From RGIG7111 sp036839975 (GTDB taxonomy: Bacteria; Bacillota; Clostridia; Peptostreptococcales; Anaerovoracaceae), in assembly GCA_036839975.1 (NCBI GenBank), contig DAISVU010000003.1:62001-126000 (forward strand): a stretch of 64,000 nt of DNA. The letters run 5' to 3'. A program made the position numbers and the translations under genes. The notes under the pieces are model-generated. The model saw only the letters and a program-made list of their open reading frames with translations. It searched no databases and had not been told where the DNA came from. Each line of letters opens with the position of its first letter. Position 1 is the first letter of the stretch. Of the stretch, positions 16,585 through 24,676 are shown one piece after another.

Positions 16585-17361
16585 ATGATACGAAAAATTA
16601 TCCATATAGATGAAGAAAAATGTGACGGATGCGGTATATGCGTAACAGCCTGTCACGAAGGAGCTATAGATATAATAGGGGGGAAGGCAAAACTGGTAAG
16701 AGAAAATTTTTGTGACGGACTTGGAGATTGTTTGCCAAGTTGCCCTCAGGAAGCCATAAGCTTTGAAGAAAGGGAAGCGCCAGAGTACGATGATGAAGCC
16801 GTAAAAAAAATGCAAAGAGAAAAATTAAAAAAACGGTTAAAGGATAATAGTGAGATGACAGAACACGAAAAGAAGATACAAATGCAAATGGCTATGCATG
16901 CAGCAGGACAAGGATGTCCGGGATCAAGATTTATGCAATTTGATCAAAAGGAAGAAGAGGAAGTAAAGGAAGAAAAAGGCAATGTAAAACCGGTTTCAAG
17001 ACTGGGACAGTGGCCTTGTCAGATAAAATTGGTTCCTACGAAGGCACCTTTCTTTGATGGAGCGAAACTCCTTATTGCAACGGACTGTACGGCTTTTGCT
17101 TATGCAAATATTCACGAAGAGTTTATGAAAGGTAAAATCACCATAATAGGCTGTCCTAAACTGGATGAAGGAGACTATACAGAAAAACTTACCGAGATAA
17201 TAGCGGAAAACGACATTAAACGCGTAACTGTACTAAGAATGGAAGTTCCTTGCTGCGGAGGAATACAGCATGCTGCGGAAAATGCTTTGAAAAATAGCGG
17301 CAAGTTCATACCTTGGCAAGTGGTAACCATTACACGAGACGGAAAGATTTTGGATATATAA
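16585..17361 (+). CDS. Two-[4Fe-4S] ferredoxin-like protein (FrdX type)
   Basis: A 258-residue iron-sulfur protein; ATG 16,585 follows an AAGGAGGTG site. Residues 10-55 hold two clusters: CDGCGICVTAC and CDGLGDCLPSC with CP. A charged linker leads to GQGCPGSR and a C-terminal domain (QWPCQIKLVPTKAPFF, LLIATDCTAFAYANIH, IIGCPKLD, MEVPCCGGIQ) rich in conserved cysteines. Such proteins accompany hybrid cluster proteins in anaerobes and probably pass electrons to Hcp. It is the first gene rightward of the regulator, with its own operator, and is separated from the hcp operon by a second operator. Confidence 0.85.
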   Translation: MIRKIIHIDEEKCDGCGICVTACHEGAIDIIGGKAKLVRENFCDGLGDCLPSCPQEAISFEEREAPEYDDEAVKKMQREKLKKRLKDNSEMTEHEKKIQMQMAMHAAGQGCPGSRFMQFDQKEEEEVKEEKGNVKPVSRLGQWPCQIKLVPTKAPFFDGAKLLIATDCTAFAYANIHEEFMKGKITIIGCPKLDEGDYTEKLTEIIAENDIKRVTVLRMEVPCCGGIQHAAENALKNSGKFIPWQVVTITRDGKILDI

Positions 17362-17375
17362 AATAAATTTTTAAA

Positions 17376-17419
17376 ATGTGGTTAAAACAACATAAATGCA
17401 AATATGGAAAATGTATAAT
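17376..17419 (+). promoter_or_regulatory. Operator/promoter of the hcp operon (site 2)
   Basis: ATGTGGTTAAAACAACAT (17,376-17,393) matches site 1 at 16 of 18 bases. Its centre is again 29.5 bases ahead of the first base of the -10 box TATAAT (17,414-17,419). It starts 15 bases past the ferredoxin gene stop and drives the genes from 17,471 to 21,303. Confidence 0.8.
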
Positions 17420-17470
17420 TTAAATAGAGTTAGATATAACTGACTAATTAGAATATATGGAGGTAGAAAA

Positions 17471-18157
17471 ATGGCTTATATGAATTGGAAAGATAAGGTA
17501 GAAGGATTTAAGAAGGTAGATGTAAGAGGTGTTGTGGGGAACTTTTTCCCAGGATTAAAGAAACAGGTGAGTGCAATACCTGAAGGTGAGGGAGTGACAA
17601 TAATACAGACTTTCGACCCTATACCCCTTTATGAAGTAATGGAAGATTTGGGCTTTGAAAGCCACACGGAACAAATAGATAAAACCGAATTTCATGCGCA
17701 TTTTTATAGAGCAGTGGTAAAAGAGGCGGAAAAAGACATACCTATGAGACCTGCTGCCCTTACAAATATGCCTATGATAGACGAAAAACTGGGAAATATA
17801 GCAGTTGAGTTTTGGGATCTTACCTGGAATGATAACAAAAGGTATTTGCCTTATGAAATAAGATTGCTACTTTCTTTAACAAATGCAGTAGGGGCAGGCA
17901 GAATGCGTCAGGCTACAAGAGAAATCGTGAAAGCGTACATACACGGTATAGACAGTGCAGCACTGGATGATGTATTTGAGCTTTTGGCTTGGAATCAGGG
18001 AATAGGATATTTCAGCTCTGAGATAGGGCCGTCTACTTTGTTTGCAGCTTATAAAACCATAAAACAAATGGAAAAACAAGGAAAAGATAGGGAGGAAATA
18101 GTAGAAACCTTAAAAGAAAAGTTCGGTGAAAAAAATCCCGATGTAAAAGTGGTATAA
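17471..18157 (+). CDS. DUF2249 plus AhpD/CMD-like fusion protein
   Basis: A 228-residue protein with two parts. Residues 8-80 match DUF2249, a SirA/TusA-like fold (VDVRGVVGNFFPGL, GEGVTIIQTFDPIPLYEVMEDLG). Residues 120-205 resemble the helical carboxymuconolactone decarboxylase/AhpD fold (EIRLLLSLTNAVGAGR, ELLAWNQGIGYF). The protein has no cysteine at all, so the AhpD CxxC redox pair is missing and it cannot be a peroxidase of that kind. DUF2249 proteins are often found near genes for nitric oxide and denitrification metabolism. It is first in the hcp operon. A binding or sensing role is inferred. Confidence 0.72.
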   Translation: MAYMNWKDKVEGFKKVDVRGVVGNFFPGLKKQVSAIPEGEGVTIIQTFDPIPLYEVMEDLGFESHTEQIDKTEFHAHFYRAVVKEAEKDIPMRPAALTNMPMIDEKLGNIAVEFWDLTWNDNKRYLPYEIRLLLSLTNAVGAGRMRQATREIVKAYIHGIDSAALDDVFELLAWNQGIGYFSSEIGPSTLFAAYKTIKQMEKQGKDREEIVETLKEKFGEKNPDVKVV

Positions 18158-18215
18158 ACTGAAAATTTGCACTTCGCAAAAATAGGCAAAATATAATTTG
18201 GTAGAGGTAGGGGAT

Positions 18216-18482
18216 ATGGCAAAGAGACTGAAAATAAAAATAACGCTTGTAGACAAAGTTGGCAAGGACTATTGCCACAGAGGTCACAAAATTGGAGATA
18301 GCTGGGATTATGATAAAGATAGAGGGAATTTGTGCCCACTGGTAATGCACACTTTGTTTCCTATGATAGATATATTAAGATATGGAGGTGAATTGCCAAT
18401 TTCTTCAAAAACCGGTGATTCCAGATTTTGCTGCCCTGATGCGGATGTGATAAACATTTTTAAAATAGCGATAGAAGAATAG
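18216..18482 (+). CDS. TIGR04076 family small protein
   Basis: An 88-residue protein starting at ATG 18,216 after a GAGG site. It has the TIGR04076 layout: a C/H near GKDYCHRGHKIGDSW, then LCPLVMHTLFPMIDILRYGGELP, and RFCCPDAD near the end. Its cysteines (CH, C, CC) could bind metal or an iron-sulfur cluster, but the family has no known function. It is the second gene of the hcp operon, 58 bases after the first. A GTG 18 bases upstream is a weaker start. Confidence 0.75.
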   Translation: MAKRLKIKITLVDKVGKDYCHRGHKIGDSWDYDKDRGNLCPLVMHTLFPMIDILRYGGELPISSKTGDSRFCCPDADVINIFKIAIEE

Positions 18483-18506
18483 GTGTAAGCTGAGAAAGGA
18501 GCAGAT

Positions 18507-18728
18507 ATGGAAATTACAAATAAAACCAAGCTAAAGGATTTGCTTTCCGAATATCCGTGGTTAAAGGAGGAAATAGTAAGCATAAACGATAAGTTTAAAT
18601 TGTTACATACTCCTCTTGCTAAGGTCATGCTCGGAAAAGCAGATATAAAAATGATGAGTGAAAAAGTGGGGATGCCGGAAGACGTGCTTATACAAAAATT
18701 GGCAGGGATTATAGCTTCCCACAAATAA
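18507..18728 (+). CDS. DUF1858 domain protein
   Basis: A 73-residue protein preceded by AGAAAGGAG. The whole length matches DUF1858/the N-terminal module of DUF438 proteins: LKDLLSEYPWLKEEIVSIND, FKLLHTPLAKVMLGKADIKMMSEKVGM, and a final helix. No cysteine is present. In other bacteria this small helical module is fused to or sits beside iron-sulfur, hemerythrin-like or nitric-oxide-related proteins. Here it stands alone in the hcp operon, 24 bases after the TIGR04076 gene and 17 bases before the bicupin gene. Confidence 0.78.
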   Translation: MEITNKTKLKDLLSEYPWLKEEIVSINDKFKLLHTPLAKVMLGKADIKMMSEKVGMPEDVLIQKLAGIIASHK

Positions 18729-18745
18729 AAGGATGGTGAAGGCAG

Positions 18746-19399
18746 ATGAAAGAAATGGTAGGAAAAGTATTTTCCATAGCAAATGACAATAAGGCTACTT
18801 ACGGTTGCACAGTTTCAAAAGAAGTCAGCGGCGGAGAAAATTATATAGCGTATTTTTCCATGGCAGAAGATACGGATATAAGTGCAGAAATATTTTCTTA
18901 CTATAAGCTTATAATACTAGTTGAGGGCGAGCTAGAAGTATATGGATATGGTGAAAATGTTAAAAAATTACGAGAAGGGGATGCCATAATTACCCCGACG
19001 GATGTAACGGTAGGAATGAAAACAGGAGTGGGAGCGGTATTTACTGAAATAGCAATAAGGAGGGAAGATGTTATGAATAAAGCGGTGAAGGCTGGAGAAG
19101 TATTTAAGTTAGCGGAGTTACTTCAATTCCAAGATGGAAAAATCGTAAATATGGATGTGGTGCACAATGATAAAATGAAGTTTGTTCTCATGGCTTTTGA
19201 TGAGGGTACAGGTCTGTCTGAACATGCTGCACCGGGTGAGGCAATCATTTTTGCTCTTGATGGTGAAGGCGTAATTGTATACGAGGGAGTAAGCCATTCC
19301 ATCAAGGCAGGCGAAAATTTTCATTTTGCCAAGGCAAGGCGGCACTCCGTAGAGGCGACAAAAAAGTTTAAAATGGCTCTGCTCTTAATTTTAGAGTAG
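18746..19399 (+). CDS. Bicupin protein
   Basis: A 217-residue protein with two cupin barrels. The first (about 15-105) has LIILVEGELEVYGYGENVKKLREGDAIITP; the second (about 115-217) has MAFDEGTGLSEHAAPGEAIIFALDGEGVIVYEG and FHFAKARRHSVEA. The second barrel keeps HxxxxxE and a late His, the likely metal ligands. The first lacks histidines and probably does not bind metal. Proteins of this type occur with hcp or rubrerythrin genes in anaerobes; the substrate is unknown. It lies 17 bases after the DUF1858 gene. Confidence 0.78.
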   Translation: MKEMVGKVFSIANDNKATYGCTVSKEVSGGENYIAYFSMAEDTDISAEIFSYYKLIILVEGELEVYGYGENVKKLREGDAIITPTDVTVGMKTGVGAVFTEIAIRREDVMNKAVKAGEVFKLAELLQFQDGKIVNMDVVHNDKMKFVLMAFDEGTGLSEHAAPGEAIIFALDGEGVIVYEGVSHSIKAGENFHFAKARRHSVEATKKFKMALLLILE

Positions 19400-19468
19400 G
19401 GAGTCTTTGTTGAAAATGCAGAAAATGGCGTACCAGAGTAATATCAAATAAATAATAGTATAGGAGAT

Positions 19469-19636
19469 ATGAAAATGGGGAAATATGAATGTGAACCTTG
19501 CGGTTATATCTATGATCCGGAAGTAGGAGATCCGGATGGAGGAATAGCACCCGGAACTGCCTTTGAGGATATTCCGGATGACTGGGTTTGCCCTATATGT
19601 AATGTTGATAAAAGTATGTTTAAAAAGGTTTTATAA
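19469..19636 (+). CDS. Rubredoxin
   Basis: A 55-residue protein with the complete rubredoxin signature: CEPCGYIYDPEVGDPDGGI in the first half and WVCPICNVDKSMF in the second. The four cysteines bind one iron. The size and the conserved PDDW are normal for the family. ATG 19,469 follows TAGGAG. It lies 17 bases before hcp, so it is a likely electron donor to the hybrid cluster protein or to another enzyme of the operon. Confidence 0.95.
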   Translation: MKMGKYECEPCGYIYDPEVGDPDGGIAPGTAFEDIPDDWVCPICNVDKSMFKKVL

Positions 19637-19653
19637 GAAAGGAACAAGGGAAA

Positions 19654-21303
19654 ATGGATAATAAAATGTTTTGTTTTCAGTGCCAGGAAACAGCAAAAGG
19701 CACAGGCTGCACAGCAGTAGGAGTTTGTGGAAAGAAGCCTGAAGTTGCCAGCATGCAGGATCTTCTGATTTATGTCACAAAAGGGCTTTCTTTTATAACT
19801 ACTGAATTGCGTAATGATGGAAAAACAATCACAAAAGAAACCAATCATTTGATTACGGTTAATCTTTTTACTACAATTACAAATGCAAATTTTAACAAAA
19901 ATGCGATTGTAGAAAGAATTAAGAAAACTCTTGAATTAAAAGCAAGACTCATTTCTCAACTGGAAAGAAAAGAAGGCTTGCCTGATGCAGTGATATGGAG
20001 TGGTCAAGAGGCTGAATTTGAAGAAAAAGCAGTCTCTCAGCAAGTGGGGGTTCTCTCAACAGAAAATGAAGATATCCGTTCCCTGCGAGAAATGATCACC
20101 TATGGTTTAAAGGGACTTGCAGCATATTCCAAACATGCCAATGCTCTCATGCATGATGATGAAGAGGTAGATGCGTTTATCCAAAGAGCATTAGCAAAAA
20201 CACTTGATGACAGTTTAAGTGTTGATGATTTAGTGGCATTAACTTTGGAAACAGGTAAATATGGCGTAGAAGGTATGGCACTTTTAGATAAGGCGAATAC
20301 CGAAACCTATGGAAACCCTGAGATTACTAAGGTTGATATAGGTGTCAGAAATAATCCGGGAATACTCGTTTCAGGTCATGATCTTAAGGATTTCGAACAA
20401 TTGCTTGAGCAAACAAAAGATACAGGAATAGACGTTTATACTCACTCTGAGATGCTGCCTGCACATTACTATCCGGCATTCAAAAAATATCCTAATTTTG
20501 TAGGAAATTACGGCAATGCATGGTGGAGACAAAAAGAAGAATTCGATAAATTTAACGGACCTATCTTAATGACCACGAACTGCATCGTCCCTCCTTTAGA
20601 TAGCTATGAGGATAGGCTTTGGACTACAGGCGCAGCTGGATATCCAGGATGTAAACATATTGAAGGAGGATATGGATCGATTAAAGACTTCTCCGCTATA
20701 ATTGAGCAAGCTAAGAATTGTCAGCCACCTCAAGAGATTGAAACAGGAAGCATCGTTGGTGGGTTTGCCCATGAACAGGTATTTGCACTTGCAGATAAGA
20801 TTGTGGACGTAGTAAAATCAGGAGATATCCGTAAATTTGTAGTAATGGGAGGCTGCGATGGAAGAATGAAGTCAAGAGACTACTACAGAGACTTCGCAGA
20901 AAAGCTCCCAAAGGATGTTGTAATTCTTACAGCTGGTTGTGCTAAGTACAGATATAATAAACTAAATTTGGGCGAAATAGGGGGAATTCCTCGTGTGCTT
21001 GATGCCGGACAGTGTAATGACTCATACTCGCTAGCATTAATAGCACTTAAACTCAAAGAAGTTTTCGGATTGGAAGATATAAATGACCTTCCGCTGGAGT
21101 TCAATATTGCTTGGTATGAGCAAAAAGCTGTAATAGTTCTGCTTGCTTTACTCTATCTTGGTGTAAAGAACATACATTTGGGACCAACGCTCCCAGGGTT
21201 CCTTTCACCGAATGTAGCAAATGTTTTAATAAAAAATTTCGGCATTTCAGGAATAGGAACCGTTGATGATGATCTTAAACTTTTCTTTGGTGAAGATGAG
21301 TGA
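19654..21303 (+). CDS. hcp: Hybrid cluster protein (hydroxylamine/NO reductase)
   Basis: A 549-residue Hcp, normal in length. The N-terminal cluster motif is C7-x2-C10-x8-C19-x5-C25 (FCFQCQE, GCTAVGVCG). Hybrid-cluster ligands are visible in GHDLKDFEQ, HSEMLPAHYYP, TTNCIVPP, GYPGCKHI, GCAKYRYNK and AGQCNDSY. Hcp reduces nitric oxide or hydroxylamine under anaerobic conditions and protects from nitrosative stress. It is the last gene of the operon, just downstream of rubredoxin, and its terminator follows at 21,379. It lies on a mobile element, so this protection could be transferred. Confidence 0.95.
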   Translation: MDNKMFCFQCQETAKGTGCTAVGVCGKKPEVASMQDLLIYVTKGLSFITTELRNDGKTITKETNHLITVNLFTTITNANFNKNAIVERIKKTLELKARLISQLERKEGLPDAVIWSGQEAEFEEKAVSQQVGVLSTENEDIRSLREMITYGLKGLAAYSKHANALMHDDEEVDAFIQRALAKTLDDSLSVDDLVALTLETGKYGVEGMALLDKANTETYGNPEITKVDIGVRNNPGILVSGHDLKDFEQLLEQTKDTGIDVYTHSEMLPAHYYPAFKKYPNFVGNYGNAWWRQKEEFDKFNGPILMTTNCIVPPLDSYEDRLWTTGAAGYPGCKHIEGGYGSIKDFSAIIEQAKNCQPPQEIETGSIVGGFAHEQVFALADKIVDVVKSGDIRKFVVMGGCDGRMKSRDYYRDFAEKLPKDVVILTAGCAKYRYNKLNLGEIGGIPRVLDAGQCNDSYSLALIALKLKEVFGLEDINDLPLEFNIAWYEQKAVIVLLALLYLGVKNIHLGPTLPGFLSPNVANVLIKNFGISGIGTVDDDLKLFFGEDE

Positions 21304-21378
21304 TGCGATACGAATTTTGCAAATGCATTAGAACAAATAATAATTGCTATATAATCTAATTAACATGGTACATTAAGA

Positions 21379-21413
21379 AACAGTGAACCACCTCAAGGGT
21401 TTACTGTTTTTTT
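21379..21413 (+). terminator. Terminator of the hcp operon
   Basis: An 11-bp stem (AACAGTGAACC with GGTTTACTGTT, one G-T pair) with a 7-base loop and a T7 run. It lies 75 bases past the hcp stop and about 80 bases inside the right end of the nested element. Confidence 0.85.
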
Positions 21414-21491
21414 CTTTGTTCAAAAGGGAAATGTGATCAAAAGGAAAAGCGTCAACAAATATAAAAAGGTGCTTGACAAAATGCTTCCTGG

Positions 21492-22859
21492 GGAACTAAA
21501 AAAGATATAGAGCCATATATGGATGAAAAGTTTCAAAATAATATTTTGCTTACACAAACCGAAAGACTGACAATGAATGGCAGACCGGCAAATCCAAAGT
21601 ATGCAAGAAATAAGAATGTACTTGTAATCGGTGGTTCAGGAAGTGGAAAAATCCGATTTTATGTCAAACCTAACTTAATGCAGATGCACAGTAGCTATTG
21701 TGTAACTGATCCCAAAGGAACAATAGTCCTTGAGTGCGGCAAGATGCTTGAGGATAATGGCTATGAGATTAAAATCTTAAATACCATTAACTTCAAAAAG
21801 TCCATGAAATACAATGCCTTTGCCTATATCCGTTCTGAGAAAGACATTCTGAAATTGGTGCAGACAATCATAGCGAATACGAAAGGAGAGGGCGAAAAAG
21901 CAGGTGAAGATTTTTGGGTCAAAGCTGAAAAGCTCTACTATACAGCCCTTATCGGCTACATCTTCTATGAAGCTCCAAGAGAAGAAAAGAACTTTGCAAC
22001 ACTTCTCGATATGATAGACGCTTCAGAAGTTAGAGAAGATGATGAAACCTATATGAATCCGATAGACAGACTCTTTGAAGCACTGGAGAAGAAAGAACCT
22101 ACACACTTTGCAGTGAAGCAATATAAAAAGTACAAATTGGCTGCGGGAAAGACAGCAAAATCTATTCTTATATCTTGTGGTGCAAGGCTTGCTCCATTTG
22201 ATATTCAAGAACTACGGGACTTGATGAGTGAAGATGAACTTGAGCTTGATACACTGGGAGATAGAAAGACAGCACTCTTTGTTATTATCTCCGATACCGA
22301 TGATACCTTTAACTTTGTAGTGTCCATTATGTATTCTCAGTTATTTAACTTGCTATGTGATAAGGCAGATGACGAATACGGTGGCAGGCTTCCTATTCAT
22401 GTAAGATGCCTTTTAGATGAGTTTGCAAACATCGGCTTAATTCCAAAGTTTGAGAAACTTATAGCAACAATCAGAAGTAGAGAGATTTCAGCGAGTATTA
22501 TCTTACAGGCTCAGTCGCAGCTAAAAGCGATATATAAGGATAATGCAGATACCATTGTAGGAAACTGTGATAGTACCTTATTCTTAGGTGGAAAGGAAAA
22601 AACAACACTAAAGGAGCTGTCCGAAACGCTTGGTAAAGAAACTATCGACCTTTACAACACATCGGAAACAAGGTCAAATCAAAAGAGCTTTGGACTTAAC
22701 TATCAAAAGACAGGTAAAGAATTGATGAGTCAAGATGAGATTACGGTCATGGATGGTGGAAAATGTATCTTTCAGCTTAGAGGTGTAAGACCTTTTCTAT
22801 CAGATAAATTCGATATTACAAAGCATAAGAATTGTAACGATTGTATCCGATACCTTTAA
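21492..22859 (+). pseudogene. traG: traG/virD4 coupling protein, 3' part (split and fused)
   Basis: This continues the protein begun at 10,507, in frame from Gly at 21,492. It holds the VirD4 ATPase: LVIGGSGSGK where Walker A should end in Thr but has Ile (GSGSGKI), DPKGTIVLECG, and the Walker B region RCLLDEFANIG. The end SDKFDITKHKN is followed by eight foreign residues, because the DNA from about 22,832 belongs to topoisomerase III. The gene is thus broken three ways: insertion, loss of the Walker A Thr, and deletion of its tail. Confidence 0.88.
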
Positions 22860-22989
22860 GTCGGCAGAAACTACCGCAAAATGGGAAATGGAGTTATCGG
22901 ATATAGCTCCGGGCAAATCTTCAAAGAAAGAATTTTTGAAAGATATTGAAAATGAGATAAAAGAGGCTGTTTTGACATACCGCAAGTAA
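22834..22989 (+). pseudogene. Topoisomerase III C-terminal remnant
   Basis: A 50-codon open frame, different from that of traG, reads VTIVSDTFKSAETTAKW then FLKDIENEIKEAVLTYRK and stops. This is the usual end of topoisomerase III proteins of conjugative elements (xxSAExTAxWE, FxxxIxxxxxELV). Direct contact with traG means that several kilobases of mating-channel genes and most of topB were deleted in one event. Confidence 0.65.
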
Positions 22990-23069
22990 GTAGGTACTAA
23001 TTTCAGAGTGGAAAAAATATCCTAAAAGTGCTATAATATATTGAAATATTTTTTTGAAAAGGAGGTATT

Positions 23070-24594
23070 ATGCAGCTTTTAGATATAAAGAGAATGGCTC
23101 ATAGCATTCTTGAAAATCAAAACATAGAAAGCAGTTTTATCGAATATAAAAAGTCGGCAAATTTTAAAGATAAAATTCTAAAAACTGCTTGTGCCTTTGC
23201 CAATAACTATATGAACAATGAGATTGGATTGTTGTTTGTTGGAATTGAAGAAGTTGACGATAAAGAAACGGGAGAAAAGGCAATTCCCAAAAGACCGATA
23301 GAGGGGATAAAAGAGTCCAAAGTTGAAGGGATTGAAAATAAATTAAAATCTCTTCTTTCCAATATCCATCCTAAAATAAACTACCATATTATTACGGACA
23401 AAATTGATGATGAATACTATATTGTCGTTGCGGTAGAGAGTGGTAGTAGCGGTCCGTTTCAAACAAGTGAAAGGGCGGAAAGGGACAAAGATATTAGGCT
23501 AAAGGCAGGAAGATATATCAGCGTCGGTAGAGATTCAAGACTTCCAAATCCAACCGAAGAATTTGAACTTTTGAAGAAATTTGCAAACTTTTCTTTTAGC
23601 TCCAATTTGAACGATACAGCTACCATAGATGATTTAAGCTATGAATATTATGAAAGAATATCTGCTTCAAACGGGAGCAAAGAAAGATATTAGAAAAATG
23701 TCTAAGCTGGATATGGCAAAGAGTATGGGGCTTGTCAGTGAAAGTGAGTATGGTGGTTATAGAGCTAAAAATTTTGCTGTGCTGATGTTTGCGGAAACAC
23801 CAAATAAATTTATTCCAAATGCCCATGTTGAAATCATAAGAGAAATAGACGGAACCGATAAAATGGAATCAAAAAGATTTGATGATCCGGTTTGGATACA
23901 GGCAAAACATGTCAGCAAATATTTTGAAGATAATATTATGGCTTCATACACCATAAGGGAAGCTGATAAAATTGAGCATAAGATTATCTATAACTATCCT
24001 CTTACGGCATTTGAGGAACTTGCTACTAATGCTATCGTGCATAAAGAATATGATACGCCTGAATCTGTAGGAATATATATTTACAAGGATAGAATTTCTT
24101 TTGTAAACCATAATAGACCACTTCCTCCTGTAACTATCGAAGCTCTTAATAGAGATAGAAGTTTTGATAGAAGGCAGTATCTGAATAAAGAGCTTAAAGA
24201 TATGTTCTTTTTTCTTAATTTGATAGAGTCTTACGGATCAGGAATAAGGCGTGCAAAAGATGCACTATTAGAAAATGGCTCTCCTGAGCTTAAGTTTTAT
24301 CCGGACAATGAAGAAGATAACTATACTAATGCAGTTATGGGTGTGAATGAAGAATTTTTGAGAGAGTTTAATGGTAGTACTACCAAAGAAACTACCAAAG
24401 AAAAAAGTAGTATCCAAGAACAAATAGTTCTTCTTATGAAAAGTAATCCGAGTATTACTGCGGAACAGATAGCAAATGAGATTAAAGAAATAACAGCAGA
24501 TGGAGTACGATACCATATAAGGAATCTGAAATCTCATGGAGTTATTAAAAGAGAAGGCTCTACCAAATCAGGTAAATGGGTAGTGATGAAATAG
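23070..24594 (+). pseudogene. AlbA_2/HATPase-type regulator with one-base frameshift
   Basis: Two overlapping frames make one protein of about 505 residues. The first (23,070-23,693) is an AlbA_2/Schlafen-like domain (SSFIEYKKSANFKDKILKT, NEIGLLFVGIEE). The second (from about 23,645 to 24,594) has the ATP-binding C-terminal block of this family (AFEELATNAIVHKEYD, FVNHNRPLPP, LIESYGSGIRRAKDAL) and a winged helix at the end. The natural path would be DLSYEY then MKEYLLQTGAKKD, so one extra base near 23,645-23,652 breaks it. An AAAGGAGG site precedes ATG 23,070. Such proteins occur as accessory genes of conjugative elements. Confidence 0.75.
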
Positions 24595-24616
24595 AATAAA
24601 CAAGATCATAGAATCA

Positions 24617-24651
24617 AAAGGTGATTAGAGTAAAATCTAACCACCTTTTTT
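24617..24651 (+). terminator. Terminator after the AlbA_2-type gene
   Basis: Stem AAAGGTG-A-TTAGA with TCTAA-C-CACCTTT (one A-C mismatch), loop GTAAAA, then a short T run. It lies 23 bases past the stop codon. Confidence 0.75.
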
Positions 24652-24676
24652 GTTTGGAAAAAAGAAGGGGGTAAAA

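Larger units (their letters stand above)
10838..21490. mobile_element. Integrative mobilizable element nested in traG (about 10.65 kb)
   Basis: Joining base 10,836 to base 21,492 restores one reading frame of TraG (Arg-Trp-Gly-Thr-Lys-Lys), so the sequence between them is an insertion. Both junctions share TGGG, and the crossover must lie in this G run, which fits a serine recombinase with a GG core. A TndX/TnpX-type recombinase gene sits just inside the left end. TnpW, DUF3847, an oriT and a MobA/MobL relaxase follow, then an HcpR/Hcp cargo cluster. The innermost end sequences share GCAT in inverted orientation. Integration of mobilizable elements into traG of Tn1549-type elements is known in Firmicutes. 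Confidence 0.85.

Noticed and set aside
18192..18197. TATAAT ahead of the TIGR04076 gene as an internal promoter
   Set aside because: Only about 20 bases from the ATG, without a -35 box; transcription from the operator at 17,376 explains expression.
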